NCBI GenBank assembly: GCA_016872155.1
Contig: VHBB01000002.1
Span: 62,001-126,000 of the forward strand
Source: Sphingomonadales bacterium
Lineage (GTDB): Bacteria > Bacteroidota > Bacteroidia > Chitinophagales > Chitinophagaceae
Direction of reading: 5' to 3'
DNA: 64,000 nt
A model generated the notes under the pieces. It did no database searches and was not told the DNA's origin. It worked only from the letters and a program-made list of their open reading frames with translations. The translations under genes were made by a program, and so were the position numbers. This document shows, piece after piece, positions 1 to 8,518 of the stretch. Every line of letters begins with the position of its first letter. Position 1 is the stretch's first letter.

Positions 1-996
1 CGATTTTAAAATAATACCGGGGTATAAGGGAACCTGATTGTTACGGTAGTTATTCTTTTGTTGTAGCAGCACCGTGTTGTAGGCGGTAATATCGTAGCGA
101 TAACACTGCGGAAAAACCGCATCTACCCAAGCACTGTCTACCCAGGTGGGCCAATCCTGTAAATATTCGTTGAGGCTAAACGGATAGGGGCTGGGCGACA
201 TGGTAAAATGTACCGGCGGGCGAATAGTCTTTACTTCTTGACGCAGTCTCTTTAAAAATCCATTTAGTTTTTTTGCTCTCCAGTTGATCCAACCGGCATC
301 GTTGATAGCGGTAGGAGGAGAAGCGCCCGCATTCTCTGATTGATACAGCGATACGGTATAAGGATCGTATCCCCCGATGGTCGGCATGGCGGGCAATCGG
401 TCATCGCCTTGCACCCCGTCAACCGCATAGTTACTGACCACTTCTTTAAATAGATTGATCATGAATTGCTGTACCTCGGGATGAATTCCATTGAGCCAGT
501 CAAATCCATTTTTTACCACAAGGTTACCGGCCATGTCTCGAGCGGCCCATTGCGGTTTGGCAGCCACGATCGGACCGCCTGCTGCATTATACGAAGAAGA
601 GAATCCATACTCGAACCAAGCATGCACTTTTAGACCGACCGCTCTTGCTTCTTCTATACATTCTTGCAAAGGGTCACGACCCGAAAATCGTTCCAGGATG
701 GGTTTGCCGATCAGGGAGTTCATGACGGCACTGGGATACATGGTGCGTGCATTATTATAGACGACCACAAAGAGATGATTGATGCCGGCGGCCTTGCAGT
801 TCGTGACCATTTGTTTAATCTGGTCTCTGTTATCAAGTGCAGTGCTGGCTGTCGTCGTAACCCAGACCCCTCTAATGGCATTGGGATCCCAGGCGGGCGT
901 GGGCGGAACGATCGGGCCCGGTGACGTGGTTTTTTTCTTACAACCGGACGACAGCAACAACGTGGAGAGTAAGAAGAGTACCAACAGACGACCCAT
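1..996 (-). CDS. GHL10-family (DUF187) glycosyl hydrolase-like lipoprotein, 3' end outside window
   Basis: The gene runs leftward off the window edge; 332 codons are visible with no stop. The N-terminus is a lipoprotein signal: a short hydrophobic run ending in SSGC, with Cys19 as the expected lipidated residue, then Lys and Pro-rich linker. The catalytic-like barrel starts at RGVWVTT and contains HLFVVVYNN, GRDPL, VHAWFEYGF and VDGVQGDDRLPAMP, all shared with the paralogue at 3435-4523. The family includes E. coli DigH, which cleaves denuded peptidoglycan glycans; the substrate here is inferred only. The start at 996 was chosen because it places the signal peptide at the extreme N-terminus; an in-frame ATG lies 21 codons upstream at 1059. 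It is divergent from the MFS gene at 1201. Confidence 0.85.
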   Translation of the reverse strand, partial: MGRLLVLFLLSTLLLSSGCKKKTTSPGPIVPPTPAWDPNAIRGVWVTTTASTALDNRDQIKQMVTNCKAAGINHLFVVVYNNARTMYPSAVMNSLIGKPILERFSGRDPLQECIEEARAVGLKVHAWFEYGFSSSYNAAGGPIVAAKPQWAARDMAGNLVVKNGFDWLNGIHPEVQQFMINLFKEVVSNYAVDGVQGDDRLPAMPTIGGYDPYTVSLYQSENAGASPPTAINDAGWINWRAKKLNGFLKRLRQEVKTIRPPVHFTMSPSPYPFSLNEYLQDWPTWVDSAWVDAVFPQCYRYDITAYNTVLLQQKNNYRNNQVPLYPGIILKS

Positions 997-1059
997 AACG
1001 ATGGGGAAAATAGAAGATCGAAGGGTCAACATCTTAGGCATGGTAAAAGCAGATCGCAT

Positions 1060-1200
1060 GGTATAAGGTAATCGGATGATAAACCGAGAATCTCGGCGCA
1101 AAATGCAGCTTCGAATCTATTTAATAAATATTAGAACTGCATAAAAAGTTTTTAAAATAATTTATTTAGCCAGTACCTTTCCATTACTAAAAAAATCAGC
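1060..1200. promoter_or_regulatory. AT-rich divergent intergenic region
   Basis: This 141-bp AT-rich spacer separates the leftward GHL10 lipoprotein gene from the rightward MFS gene, so it should hold both promoters. On the plus strand TACCTTTC (1174-1181) differs in one base from the Bacteroidota -7 box TAnnTTTG. No exact box was found for the leftward gene. Confidence 0.45.
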
Positions 1201-2478
1201 TTGCCAACCCAAGACACTTTTTTAAAAAATCCGTTACGCTGGATTCCTACTACCTGGTTCGCCATGGGGCTGCCCAACCTGGTATTGGGCGGAACGGTGG
1301 TCTCCCTTCTTTATAAGAGTATGGGATACACCGATAGCCAGATTGCCTTTTGGACCGGTATCATCATTTTGCCCTGGAGTTTTAAGCCCCTGTGGGGGCC
1401 CTTTATGGAGCTATATAAGACCAAAAAGTTCTATATCTATTTTTCGCAACTCTGCTGCGCCTTATTGCTGGCCCTTTCTGCGCTTAGTTTGTATAGCGAC
1501 TCCTTTTTTACCTACTCGGTGCTACTCTTCTTTGTCACGGCTTTTTTTGGGGCTACACAAGATATTGCCGCCGATGGGTTGTACCTGCAAGAGCTCTCTG
1601 CCAAGCAGCAGGCGCAGTTTGTAGGATGGCAGGGTACTTTTTACAATGTGGCCAAGCTGTTCTCTAATGGGGGTATGGTATTTTTAGCCGGCGTATTGAT
1701 ACCGGTCATAGGCAGTAAACAGAGTTGGGCACTGGTGCTTTTAGTCTATGCAGTAGTCATGCTCGTACTGGGTCTGTATAACCGAACCATGTTACCGGGT
1801 GCTCCTGCTGGCCATTCGGCCGCTAACCAGCGCGAGGTCTGGAGTACACTGCGCGATGTAATGGTGAGCTTTTTTACCAAGAAGCATGTAGGGTGGGGTA
1901 TTTTGTTTATAATGTTGTATCGATTTGCAGAAGGTCAGGCCATTAAGATTATGCCCTTGTTTTTAAAGGCCGAGCGAAGTGCGGGTGGCTTAGGACTTAC
2001 CGAGGCCACCGTCGGTTTGCTCACCGGCGTCTATGGGACCATTGCCTTTGTTCTGGGCTCTCTACTAGCGGGTTATTTCGTAGCCAACAAAGGGCTTAAC
2101 CGAAAGACATTATTGGTGCTCTGTGCTTGTTTTAATTTGCCCTTTGCCTCGTATACGTATTTAGCCCTTACGCAGACCAGTGTGCAGTGGATTGTAGGCG
2201 CCGCCATTGCCGTGGAACACTTTGGATATGGATTTGGATTTATCGGGTTGATCTTATTTATTATGCAACAATTGGCGCCGGGGCGCTATCAAATGGCACA
2301 CTATGCCTTTGGCAGTGCGCTCACGTATTTTGGCTATACGCTGGCCTCGATGATCAGCGGGGCCATCTCTGATGCACTGGGTTACCAGCAATTCTTTTTG
2401 TGGGTGCTGGTCTCGACCCTCCCGGCTTTTGTGGTCAGTTGGCTTGTACCTTTAAAAAAAATTGATCCTTCTCAATAA
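1201..2478 (+). CDS. MFS transporter, AmpG-like
   Basis: A 425-residue polytopic membrane protein with about 12 hydrophobic segments. The motif ATQDIAADG near residue 120 resembles the ASQD motif of AmpG-type muropeptide and acetyl-CoA permeases, so import of a cell-wall-like or glycan-derived solute is plausible but not proven. The start is a TTG, because an in-frame stop lies at 1153-1155 and the first ATG (1264) would remove part of the first membrane segment. It is followed after 8 bp by the DUF4434 gene and then a secreted hydrolase and a glycosidase lipoprotein on the same strand, so the four genes look like one operon for uptake and breakdown of one substrate class. Confidence 0.85.
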   Translation: MPTQDTFLKNPLRWIPTTWFAMGLPNLVLGGTVVSLLYKSMGYTDSQIAFWTGIIILPWSFKPLWGPFMELYKTKKFYIYFSQLCCALLLALSALSLYSDSFFTYSVLLFFVTAFFGATQDIAADGLYLQELSAKQQAQFVGWQGTFYNVAKLFSNGGMVFLAGVLIPVIGSKQSWALVLLVYAVVMLVLGLYNRTMLPGAPAGHSAANQREVWSTLRDVMVSFFTKKHVGWGILFIMLYRFAEGQAIKIMPLFLKAERSAGGLGLTEATVGLLTGVYGTIAFVLGSLLAGYFVANKGLNRKTLLVLCACFNLPFASYTYLALTQTSVQWIVGAAIAVEHFGYGFGFIGLILFIMQQLAPGRYQMAHYAFGSALTYFGYTLASMISGAISDALGYQQFFLWVLVSTLPAFVVSWLVPLKKIDPSQ

Positions 2479-2486
2479 TCAACGAC

Positions 2487-3431
2487 ATGCTTATAACCGG
2501 AACGTTCATAGACGAGATTAGTCACGATATTCCTCATCAAAATTGGGGACCTGCCGAGTGGGAAGCCGATTTTCAACATATGAAAAAGGCCGGCATCGAT
2601 ACGGTCGTGTTGATCAGAAGTGGGTATCGCGATTTTCTTACATATCCCTCTGCTTATCTACTCCGAAAAAAGAATTGCTTTACGCCCCCGATCGATCTGG
2701 TCGCGCTGTTGTTGAAACTCTCCGATCAATATGGCATGCAATTCTATTTTGGGCTTTATGATAGTGGCACCTATTGGGATACCGGCAACATGCAAGAAGA
2801 GATCGATCTAAACCGCTACGTGATCGACGAGGTTTGGAAAACATATGGACATCATGCATCTTTCAAAGGCTGGTACCTGAGCATGGAAATTAGCAGAAAG
2901 ACCAAAGGGGCCATCGAGGCCTTTCGCACCCTGGGGTTGCAATGCAAGCAGGTAAGTGGAGGACTGCCCACCTTTATCTCACCTTGGATCGATGGTAAAA
3001 AAGCGGTGTTGGCCGCCAGCGGACAATTGAGTAAAGAGGAGGCGGTCTCGCTACAAGATCATGAAAGGGAGTGGAACGAAATCTTTGAAGGCGTGCAGGG
3101 TGCAGTAGATGCGGTGGCCTTTCAGGACGGGCATATCAACTACCACGAGCTTGCGGATTTTTTTAGCATTAACAAAAAACTGGCCGATCGCTACAGCCTG
3201 CAGTGCTGGACCAATGCGGAGAGTTTTGACAGGGACATGCCTATAAAATTTTTACCCATCAAGTTCGAAAAGTTGCGTCTTAAGCTCGAGGCCGCCTCGA
3301 AGGCAGGCTACGACAAGGCCATCACCTTTGAGTTCTCTCATTTTATGAGTCCGCAATCGGTCTATGGGGCGGCGCATCATTTGTATAATCGATACATGGA
3401 GTATCGTCATCAACTCTTATCTGTTACCTAA
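2487..3431 (+). CDS. DUF4434 domain-containing protein (TIM-barrel-like)
   Basis: A 314-residue protein without an evident signal peptide, so probably cytoplasmic. The N-terminal pattern GTFIDEISHDIPHQNWG followed by W..DF..MKKAGIDTVVLIRSG is typical of DUF4434, a barrel family found near glycan-active enzymes. Acidic and aromatic residues recur at predicted strand ends (FYFGLYDSG, KGWYLSMEI, FQDGHINY, CWTNAESF), as in glycoside hydrolase barrels, but no catalytic pair can be assigned with confidence. The gene sits 8 bp after the MFS gene and 3 bp before the secreted GHL10 gene, which implies co-transcription. The family's reaction is unknown. Confidence 0.8.
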   Translation: MLITGTFIDEISHDIPHQNWGPAEWEADFQHMKKAGIDTVVLIRSGYRDFLTYPSAYLLRKKNCFTPPIDLVALLLKLSDQYGMQFYFGLYDSGTYWDTGNMQEEIDLNRYVIDEVWKTYGHHASFKGWYLSMEISRKTKGAIEAFRTLGLQCKQVSGGLPTFISPWIDGKKAVLAASGQLSKEEAVSLQDHEREWNEIFEGVQGAVDAVAFQDGHINYHELADFFSINKKLADRYSLQCWTNAESFDRDMPIKFLPIKFEKLRLKLEAASKAGYDKAITFEFSHFMSPQSVYGAAHHLYNRYMEYRHQLLSVT

Positions 3432-3434
3432 TAT

Positions 3435-4523
3435 ATGCGCAGCTCTCTTTTTTTATCGGTATTGCTTTGTGGTTGTCTGGGCTTAGTTCCTGCAGCGGCG
3501 CAACAACCCCTTCGCGGTGTTTGGATTACCAATGTAGCCAGCGATGCGCTTACATCGCGAGCAAAGATTCAGCAGACCGTTCGTCGGTGCAAAGAATACG
3601 ACTTTACGCATCTTTTTGTGGTGGTGTGGAATGGGGGATACACGCTCTATCCCAGTGCCGTCCAGCAAAAATATATCGGCATCAAGCAGCATCCTGCCTT
3701 TACAGGGCGCGATCCGTTGCGAGAGATGATCACCGAAGCGCATGCCCTAGGACTGCGTGTGCATGCCTGGTTCGAGTTCGGTTTTTCGTACGCGCATCGC
3801 GACAGCAATAATCGTTGGTTACAAATGTATCCCCAATGGGTAGGACGCAATAATAACGGGGCGTTGTTGCAGAAAAATGGATTTTACTGGTGGAGTTCAC
3901 TTCATCCGGGTCCACAGCAATTGATGCTCTCATTGGTCAAAGAGGTGGTCCGCAAGTATGCTGTCGATGGGGTACAAGGAGATGACCGACTCCCTGCCAT
4001 GCCGGCCGAAGGGGGCTACGATCCGTACACGATAAAGCTTTATGCCGATACGCACCAAGGAGCGGCACCTCCACAAGATCCCAAACAAAGGCAGTGGTTA
4101 CAATGGAAGGCCGATCAATTGAGTTTGTACGGAAAAAAAATGTACCAGTCCGTCAAAGCCATTCGCCCTGATTGTATGGTCAGTTGGGCGCCCAGTATCT
4201 ATCCTTGGAGCAAAGAGGAATATCTGCAGGACTGGCCCGCATGGCTCGAAGGAGGCTATGCCGATATGCTGTTTCCGCAACTCTATCGGTACAGTAGTGC
4301 CGCCTACGAGACCCTCTTAAAACAATTGCAGCAACAGATCCCGTTGCAGCATCGCCATCGGGTTTATCCCGGCATGCTGACTTCGTTAGGAGATGGCTAC
4401 CAGGCCAGCGATACACTGATGCAACAGTTTATTACCCTAAATCGACGCTATGGTTTTGAGGGGGAGGTATTTTTTTATTATGAGACGCTCAATAGAACGT
4501 CGACGTCGCTTTACAAAAAATGA
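3435..4523 (+). CDS. GHL10-family (DUF187) glycosyl hydrolase-like secreted protein
   Basis: A 362-residue protein with an N-terminal signal peptide (Arg, hydrophobic stretch, then PAAAQQ) and no lipobox Cys at the cleavage site, so it should be soluble in the periplasm or exported. The barrel begins at RGVWITN and includes HLFVVVWNG, GRDPL, VHAWFEFGF, VDGVQGDDRLPAMP and FPQLYRYS. It is a clear paralogue of the lipoprotein at 1-996; the two differ mainly in anchoring. Distant relatives include the peptidoglycan glycan hydrolase DigH and other GH10-like hydrolases. The stop codon overlaps the ATG of the next gene (ATGA at 4520-4523), so translation is probably coupled to the phosphodiester glycosidase. 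Confidence 0.87.
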   Translation: MRSSLFLSVLLCGCLGLVPAAAQQPLRGVWITNVASDALTSRAKIQQTVRRCKEYDFTHLFVVVWNGGYTLYPSAVQQKYIGIKQHPAFTGRDPLREMITEAHALGLRVHAWFEFGFSYAHRDSNNRWLQMYPQWVGRNNNGALLQKNGFYWWSSLHPGPQQLMLSLVKEVVRKYAVDGVQGDDRLPAMPAEGGYDPYTIKLYADTHQGAAPPQDPKQRQWLQWKADQLSLYGKKMYQSVKAIRPDCMVSWAPSIYPWSKEEYLQDWPAWLEGGYADMLFPQLYRYSSAAYETLLKQLQQQIPLQHRHRVYPGMLTSLGDGYQASDTLMQQFITLNRRYGFEGEVFFYYETLNRTSTSLYKK

Positions 4524-5548
4524 TGCGTATGAAAAAGATAAGTTTGTCTCTCGCTTTTTTAGTTGTGCTGCTTACCGCTTGCTCGAAGTCTTCGGGTGGC
4601 GGCGGCGGAAATGGTGGTGGCGGTACGCCTACGTCCACACCTGTCGTTCCGATCATAACACTTGCGCCAGGCTGGAAATACTCCGCTACCTTATCAATAA
4701 ATTTTCCATCAGGAATGCAGGCTTTTAGTTTCGATACCATTTTTAATGGACGAAAAATAAAAGCTTTTTGCGTGGCATTTGATCCTTCTTCGGGGCGTTT
4801 CGATTTTAAACCCGTGGTCAGTAGCACGGCGAGAACAACCAGTCAATTTGCTACAGCCGAGACGGGGTTGGTTTATGTAGCCATCAACGGAGGTTTTTAT
4901 GGCGGTAATCAGTCGTACAGTTTAATCAAGTACAATGGGGTAACCAGCGCCCCCAACATTAAAGCCGTCACTAGATTATTTAATAATTCGAACACTACGT
5001 ATTATCCTACACGCGCTGCATTTGGGTTGACCACCAGCGGAGCGCCGACCACGGCCTGGGTCTACTCGGTCGGAGCCGGTAACGATAATATTTACGCATA
5101 TCCTTCTCCCAGCCCCAATGCCGAGGGCAGTGCTCCGCAGGCTGTGCCCACCGAAAATTTTCCAGCTGGGGGCAGTCCCTGGAATGCCACCTCTGCCATT
5201 GGAGGTTCTCCGATGTTGTTGCGGGGTGGTGCTGTTCGTATCTCTGATACCGAAGAATTGATCAGCATCAATAATACCACCTCTCGTCCTCGCTCTGCTG
5301 TGGGCTATACGACCAGCGGAAGAGTGTTGCTGCTGGCCGTCGAAGGCGATAATACTGCAGCCGGCTATCCCGGAATCAATTTGGCCGATCTGGCCTCGAT
5401 GCTCGGTTCGCTGGGTTGCACCGATGCCATCAATCTGGATGGCGGGGGGTCTACCTCTTTAGTAATTGGTAACCAGCTAACTGTGCGGCCGGGTGATAAT
5501 GGGGTCGAGCGGGCTGTGCAATCCGCCTTATTAATAAAGCAACGATAG
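4520..5548 (+). CDS. phosphodiester glycosidase family (NAGPA-domain) lipoprotein
   Basis: A 342-residue protein with a lipoprotein signal ending in LLTACS, then a Ser/Gly-rich linker, so it is membrane anchored. The rest matches the NAGPA/DUF2233 fold: VAINGGFYGG near residue 120 and the C-terminal signature DAINLDGGGSTSLVI. Known members hydrolyse N-acetylglucosamine-1-phosphodiester alpha-linkages. The first ATG overlaps the previous stop; in-frame ATGs at 4523 and 4529 are equally possible starts and would leave the signal peptide intact. Last gene of the putative MFS-DUF4434-GHL10-NAGPA operon, followed by a hairpin. The substrate is probably a phosphodiester-linked or cell-wall glycan, by inference. 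Confidence 0.88.
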   Translation: MMRMKKISLSLAFLVVLLTACSKSSGGGGGNGGGGTPTSTPVVPIITLAPGWKYSATLSINFPSGMQAFSFDTIFNGRKIKAFCVAFDPSSGRFDFKPVVSSTARTTSQFATAETGLVYVAINGGFYGGNQSYSLIKYNGVTSAPNIKAVTRLFNNSNTTYYPTRAAFGLTTSGAPTTAWVYSVGAGNDNIYAYPSPSPNAEGSAPQAVPTENFPAGGSPWNATSAIGGSPMLLRGGAVRISDTEELISINNTTSRPRSAVGYTTSGRVLLLAVEGDNTAAGYPGINLADLASMLGSLGCTDAINLDGGGSTSLVIGNQLTVRPGDNGVERAVQSALLIKQR

Positions 5549-5549
5549 G

Positions 5550-5587
5550 GTAGTAAAAAAATGACATAATAATCCATTTTTTACTAC
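5550..5587 (+). terminator. hairpin with 13-bp arms after the NAGPA gene
   Basis: GTAGTAAAAAAATG (5550-5563) is the inverse complement of CATTTTTTACTAC (5575-5587) apart from one extra A, with an 11-base loop. It begins 1 bp after the stop codon and is A/T-rich at its base, so it is a probable terminator of the upstream operon. Confidence 0.6.
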
Positions 5588-5658
5588 AAAAATTCTTAAA
5601 GGGTTAGGCTAAATTGTAAAATTCCTACTACAGGATTTTAACCAAAACCTGCATCCCG

Positions 5659-6294
5659 ATGCGATTTTTATTGTTGGATGATCACTCCATCACCATTACT
5701 GGATTAGAGATGGTGCTAAAGCATGAGTATCCCGACGCAAAATTTTCTTCTTGTACCACGGCCAACGAGGCCATTGCGAGTTTTTCCAAAGATGATTTTG
5801 ATTTGGCCATACTCGATGTTAATATTCCGGGAACCAACATTCACACCGTTATCGATTATATGCTGGCCAAAAAGCCAAAGCAGCTCATCATGATGTTCTC
5901 TATGAATCCGGATACTATCTATGCTAAGCGTTTTTTACGATTGGGGGTCAAAGGATTTGTCAATAAGGAAAACCCTCCGAGCGAACTTATGACGGCCGTT
6001 CGAACAATTTTACAGGGCGGCCTCTATTTAAGCCACCGGTTGGTGCAAAAGATGTCGGATGATTTTTTATTGTCGCGTACCGAAAATCCGTTCGACAAGT
6101 TATCGCAACGCGAAATGGAGGTTTGCTCTTTTATGATCAAAGGATACTCGTTGGCGGACATTGCCGATATTATGCAATTGCATAAATCTACCATTGGCAC
6201 ACATCGATCTCGGATCTTAGAAAAGATCGGTGTAAAAAAGATCTTCGAGTTGCGCGAAATGGCCCTGCAGTACAATATCCCCATTCACACCTAG
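5659..6294 (+). CDS. NarL/FixJ-type response regulator (orphan)
   Basis: A 211-residue two-domain regulator. The receiver domain (about 1-120) has the acidic pair Asp7/Asp8, the phospho-acceptor Asp53 (LAILDVN), Ser81 and Lys103 (GFVNKEN). The C-terminal LuxR helix-turn-helix (about 147-205) has LSQREMEVCSFMIKGYS and the recognition segment HKSTIGTHRSRI. No histidine kinase lies nearby, so its partner is elsewhere and its regulon unknown. It ends 8 bp before the converging DUF4954 gene. No clear TAnnTTTG box was found in the 110 bp upstream. Confidence 0.92.
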   Translation: MRFLLLDDHSITITGLEMVLKHEYPDAKFSSCTTANEAIASFSKDDFDLAILDVNIPGTNIHTVIDYMLAKKPKQLIMMFSMNPDTIYAKRFLRLGVKGFVNKENPPSELMTAVRTILQGGLYLSHRLVQKMSDDFLLSRTENPFDKLSQREMEVCSFMIKGYSLADIADIMQLHKSTIGTHRSRILEKIGVKKIFELREMALQYNIPIHT

Positions 6295-6302
6295 GCCTGT
6301 CG

Positions 6303-8516
6303 TTATTTTTTCTCGAGCCATTGCAGCATCTCGTTGGCCCGTGCTTCGAACTGAGCGGTTTTCTTTCGGTATTGTTTAATAAAAGGATTATCGGCGAAAC
6401 TGCCCATTACCTGGTTCATTTCCTTTTCGGTGTCGTATACCATTTTTCGAAATGGATTTTGATAGTCCTTGCTGCGCGAAGCGATCAGCTGCTGCTCGAT
6501 CCAGCGGTTGGTCACTATAGCCTCCCGAACCAGGGCTACTACTCGGTGACGGCTAAGTTGTGAGGTGCTGATGCCACTTATTTCCCATAGCGAGGCCAGG
6601 GCATGCATCCTTTTTTGCTTGGGGTATAGTAAGGACTGCTCCCGATACCAGGCATGTATGGCGTCCCATCCATCCAGCGTTTCGCTTTTGATCTTTTTTA
6701 TTAGTTGGGTGAGTGCTGGTTCGGAAATCAATTGCCCGCCCACGTTTTTCCACTTTATTCTCTTTGTTTTCTTGGCTTGTAGTAGCATCGATTGTAGATC
6801 GGCCCATGTGCGCTGCTTACTGTCGAACGATTCAAGCAGCTGCTCAATGGCGTAGAACAAGATCATTCTCTTGTAAACCTGATAAGCCTGAACCGTTTTT
6901 GTAAGAACGACCTTTCGCTTACTGTTTTCAAAACCCTCTGCCGTAATACAAAGGGTGTTAACATAGTCTGTATTGTGCTCGAGCAGCCAGGCGCCGGTAC
7001 TGCTAAGTTGGCGGGGAAATACTTTTTTTTGCTCGGCTTTTGCGTAGGCGCGGCCGGTGGCCTGTTGCAAAATGTCTACTGCGGTAAAAAGCTCATTGAT
7101 CGTATCGGGAGCGAGGTAATCATATTCCAGATAAATAGAGCGATCGGTTCGTTGGTCGCGGGTCTTATACTTTTCGCTGTTACGGGCCAGTGCATACAGG
7201 TTATACATAAACCAATAGCCCGGCATTACCATAAGTTCGTTAGTATCTGGCTGGTTACTGACCAGTGAAAAGGGGAGGGGAATGTTCAGCTCGTGCAAGT
7301 AATCTCCTTTTGCGATCATCGTATACGCAGCAAAACAGGAATTATGCTTAACGCTCACGCACAAGGCGGGCCAAAATCCTCTACCTGCCACCAGTTCGCC
7401 ATCGGCTGCTCTGGAATTATGGTTAGAACCGATGGTAGCACCGGCCGCCATATTGCTTTGTCCTTGCACGACGGCCGCACAGAGAAACGAATTGTTGTGA
7501 TGCTGTTCGTGTCCGGGAAAAATAAGTGAGTTGAGTACCTCGCAACAAGAGATCGTAGAGTTATCACCTAAATAAGAATTGATCAAACGGGCTCCATATT
7601 TTAATTGGGAATGACTTCCCATAATAAAGCGAACCGCTTTTACACCATAAAAGACCCTGCATCCAAAACCGATAATGCCATTGACGAGCTCACAGCCCTC
7701 GCCAATTTGGGTTGCAGCCTTTTCGTCTGAAGAGATCGTAAGATTTTTTAGCTTGTTGGCCCCTTTTATATAGGCATCGCTTCCGATCCAGACATCTTTG
7801 ATAATGTCGCAATTCTTAATTACGGTTCGTTCTCCGATCTTTCCGTAGTAGCCTCTTTTACGATCGAACTTATCGTCGGTAAAATCCTTTAGCTTCTCGA
7901 GCAATGCGCTATCGGCGCGATACTTCGACCAGATCCAGGCATCGGCCGCCAGCATGCCATTGAACGGGAGCACCTTGCGCCCCCCATTTTCGTTACAGAT
8001 CTCCATCCAAATGCGAACCGACTCATCCTCTCCTTGCTTTACGATACCGTTTCCAAATTTTGTGTGATTCGATACCGACAGCTCCTTGATATTGACCAAC
8101 ATCACATCGTTGCTAACGATATAGTGACTCATAAAACTTACCTGGTCAATGACCACATTGTCGCCAAGGTCACAACTAATTATTGTGCTGTTGTAGATGC
8201 CCACGGGCATCCGTAGGTTATTGAATTCATGAAAAAAGGGTTGCAGTATACCTATGCGGATCCGACCAAAAAAGCTGCAGCGTTTAATTAGCCGGACGTC
8301 AAAGGGATCGACCACCTCGATATGGTTCCAGTCATCGGCACTATTGTCGTTCTTTAGTAAGATTTGAATCTCTTTGGCATTCAGTTTGCGATAGGATTGC
8401 CGGCTTCGGTGCTGGCGATCACGTAGATAGAACTCGTCTTTTCCTTTGGGTAAAAAAGGCTTTTCGATAAAGCCAAATCCCAGCGACGAGACCGGTTGTT
8501 TGTTAATGATATTCAT
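6303..8516 (-). CDS. DUF4954 family protein, left-handed beta-helix
   Basis: A 737-residue protein of a family I recognise from Bacteroidota and spirochaetes. The N-terminal half has repeated hexapeptide-like turns (for example around GERTVIKNCDIIKDVWIGSDAYIKGA and later IGEGCELVNGIIGFG segments) that predict a left-handed beta-helix as in the acyltransferase half of GlmU. The C-terminal half is charged and helical. It starts 2 bp after the glmS stop, so the two genes are co-transcribed. The pairing suggests a role in hexosamine or sugar-nucleotide metabolism, but the biochemical function of DUF4954 is not established to my knowledge. Confidence 0.85.
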   Translation of the reverse strand: MNIINKQPVSSLGFGFIEKPFLPKGKDEFYLRDRQHRSRQSYRKLNAKEIQILLKNDNSADDWNHIEVVDPFDVRLIKRCSFFGRIRIGILQPFFHEFNNLRMPVGIYNSTIISCDLGDNVVIDQVSFMSHYIVSNDVMLVNIKELSVSNHTKFGNGIVKQGEDESVRIWMEICNENGGRKVLPFNGMLAADAWIWSKYRADSALLEKLKDFTDDKFDRKRGYYGKIGERTVIKNCDIIKDVWIGSDAYIKGANKLKNLTISSDEKAATQIGEGCELVNGIIGFGCRVFYGVKAVRFIMGSHSQLKYGARLINSYLGDNSTISCCEVLNSLIFPGHEQHHNNSFLCAAVVQGQSNMAAGATIGSNHNSRAADGELVAGRGFWPALCVSVKHNSCFAAYTMIAKGDYLHELNIPLPFSLVSNQPDTNELMVMPGYWFMYNLYALARNSEKYKTRDQRTDRSIYLEYDYLAPDTINELFTAVDILQQATGRAYAKAEQKKVFPRQLSSTGAWLLEHNTDYVNTLCITAEGFENSKRKVVLTKTVQAYQVYKRMILFYAIEQLLESFDSKQRTWADLQSMLLQAKKTKRIKWKNVGGQLISEPALTQLIKKIKSETLDGWDAIHAWYREQSLLYPKQKRMHALASLWEISGISTSQLSRHRVVALVREAIVTNRWIEQQLIASRSKDYQNPFRKMVYDTEKEMNQVMGSFADNPFIKQYRKKTAQFEARANEMLQWLEKK

Positions 8517-8518
8517 AA

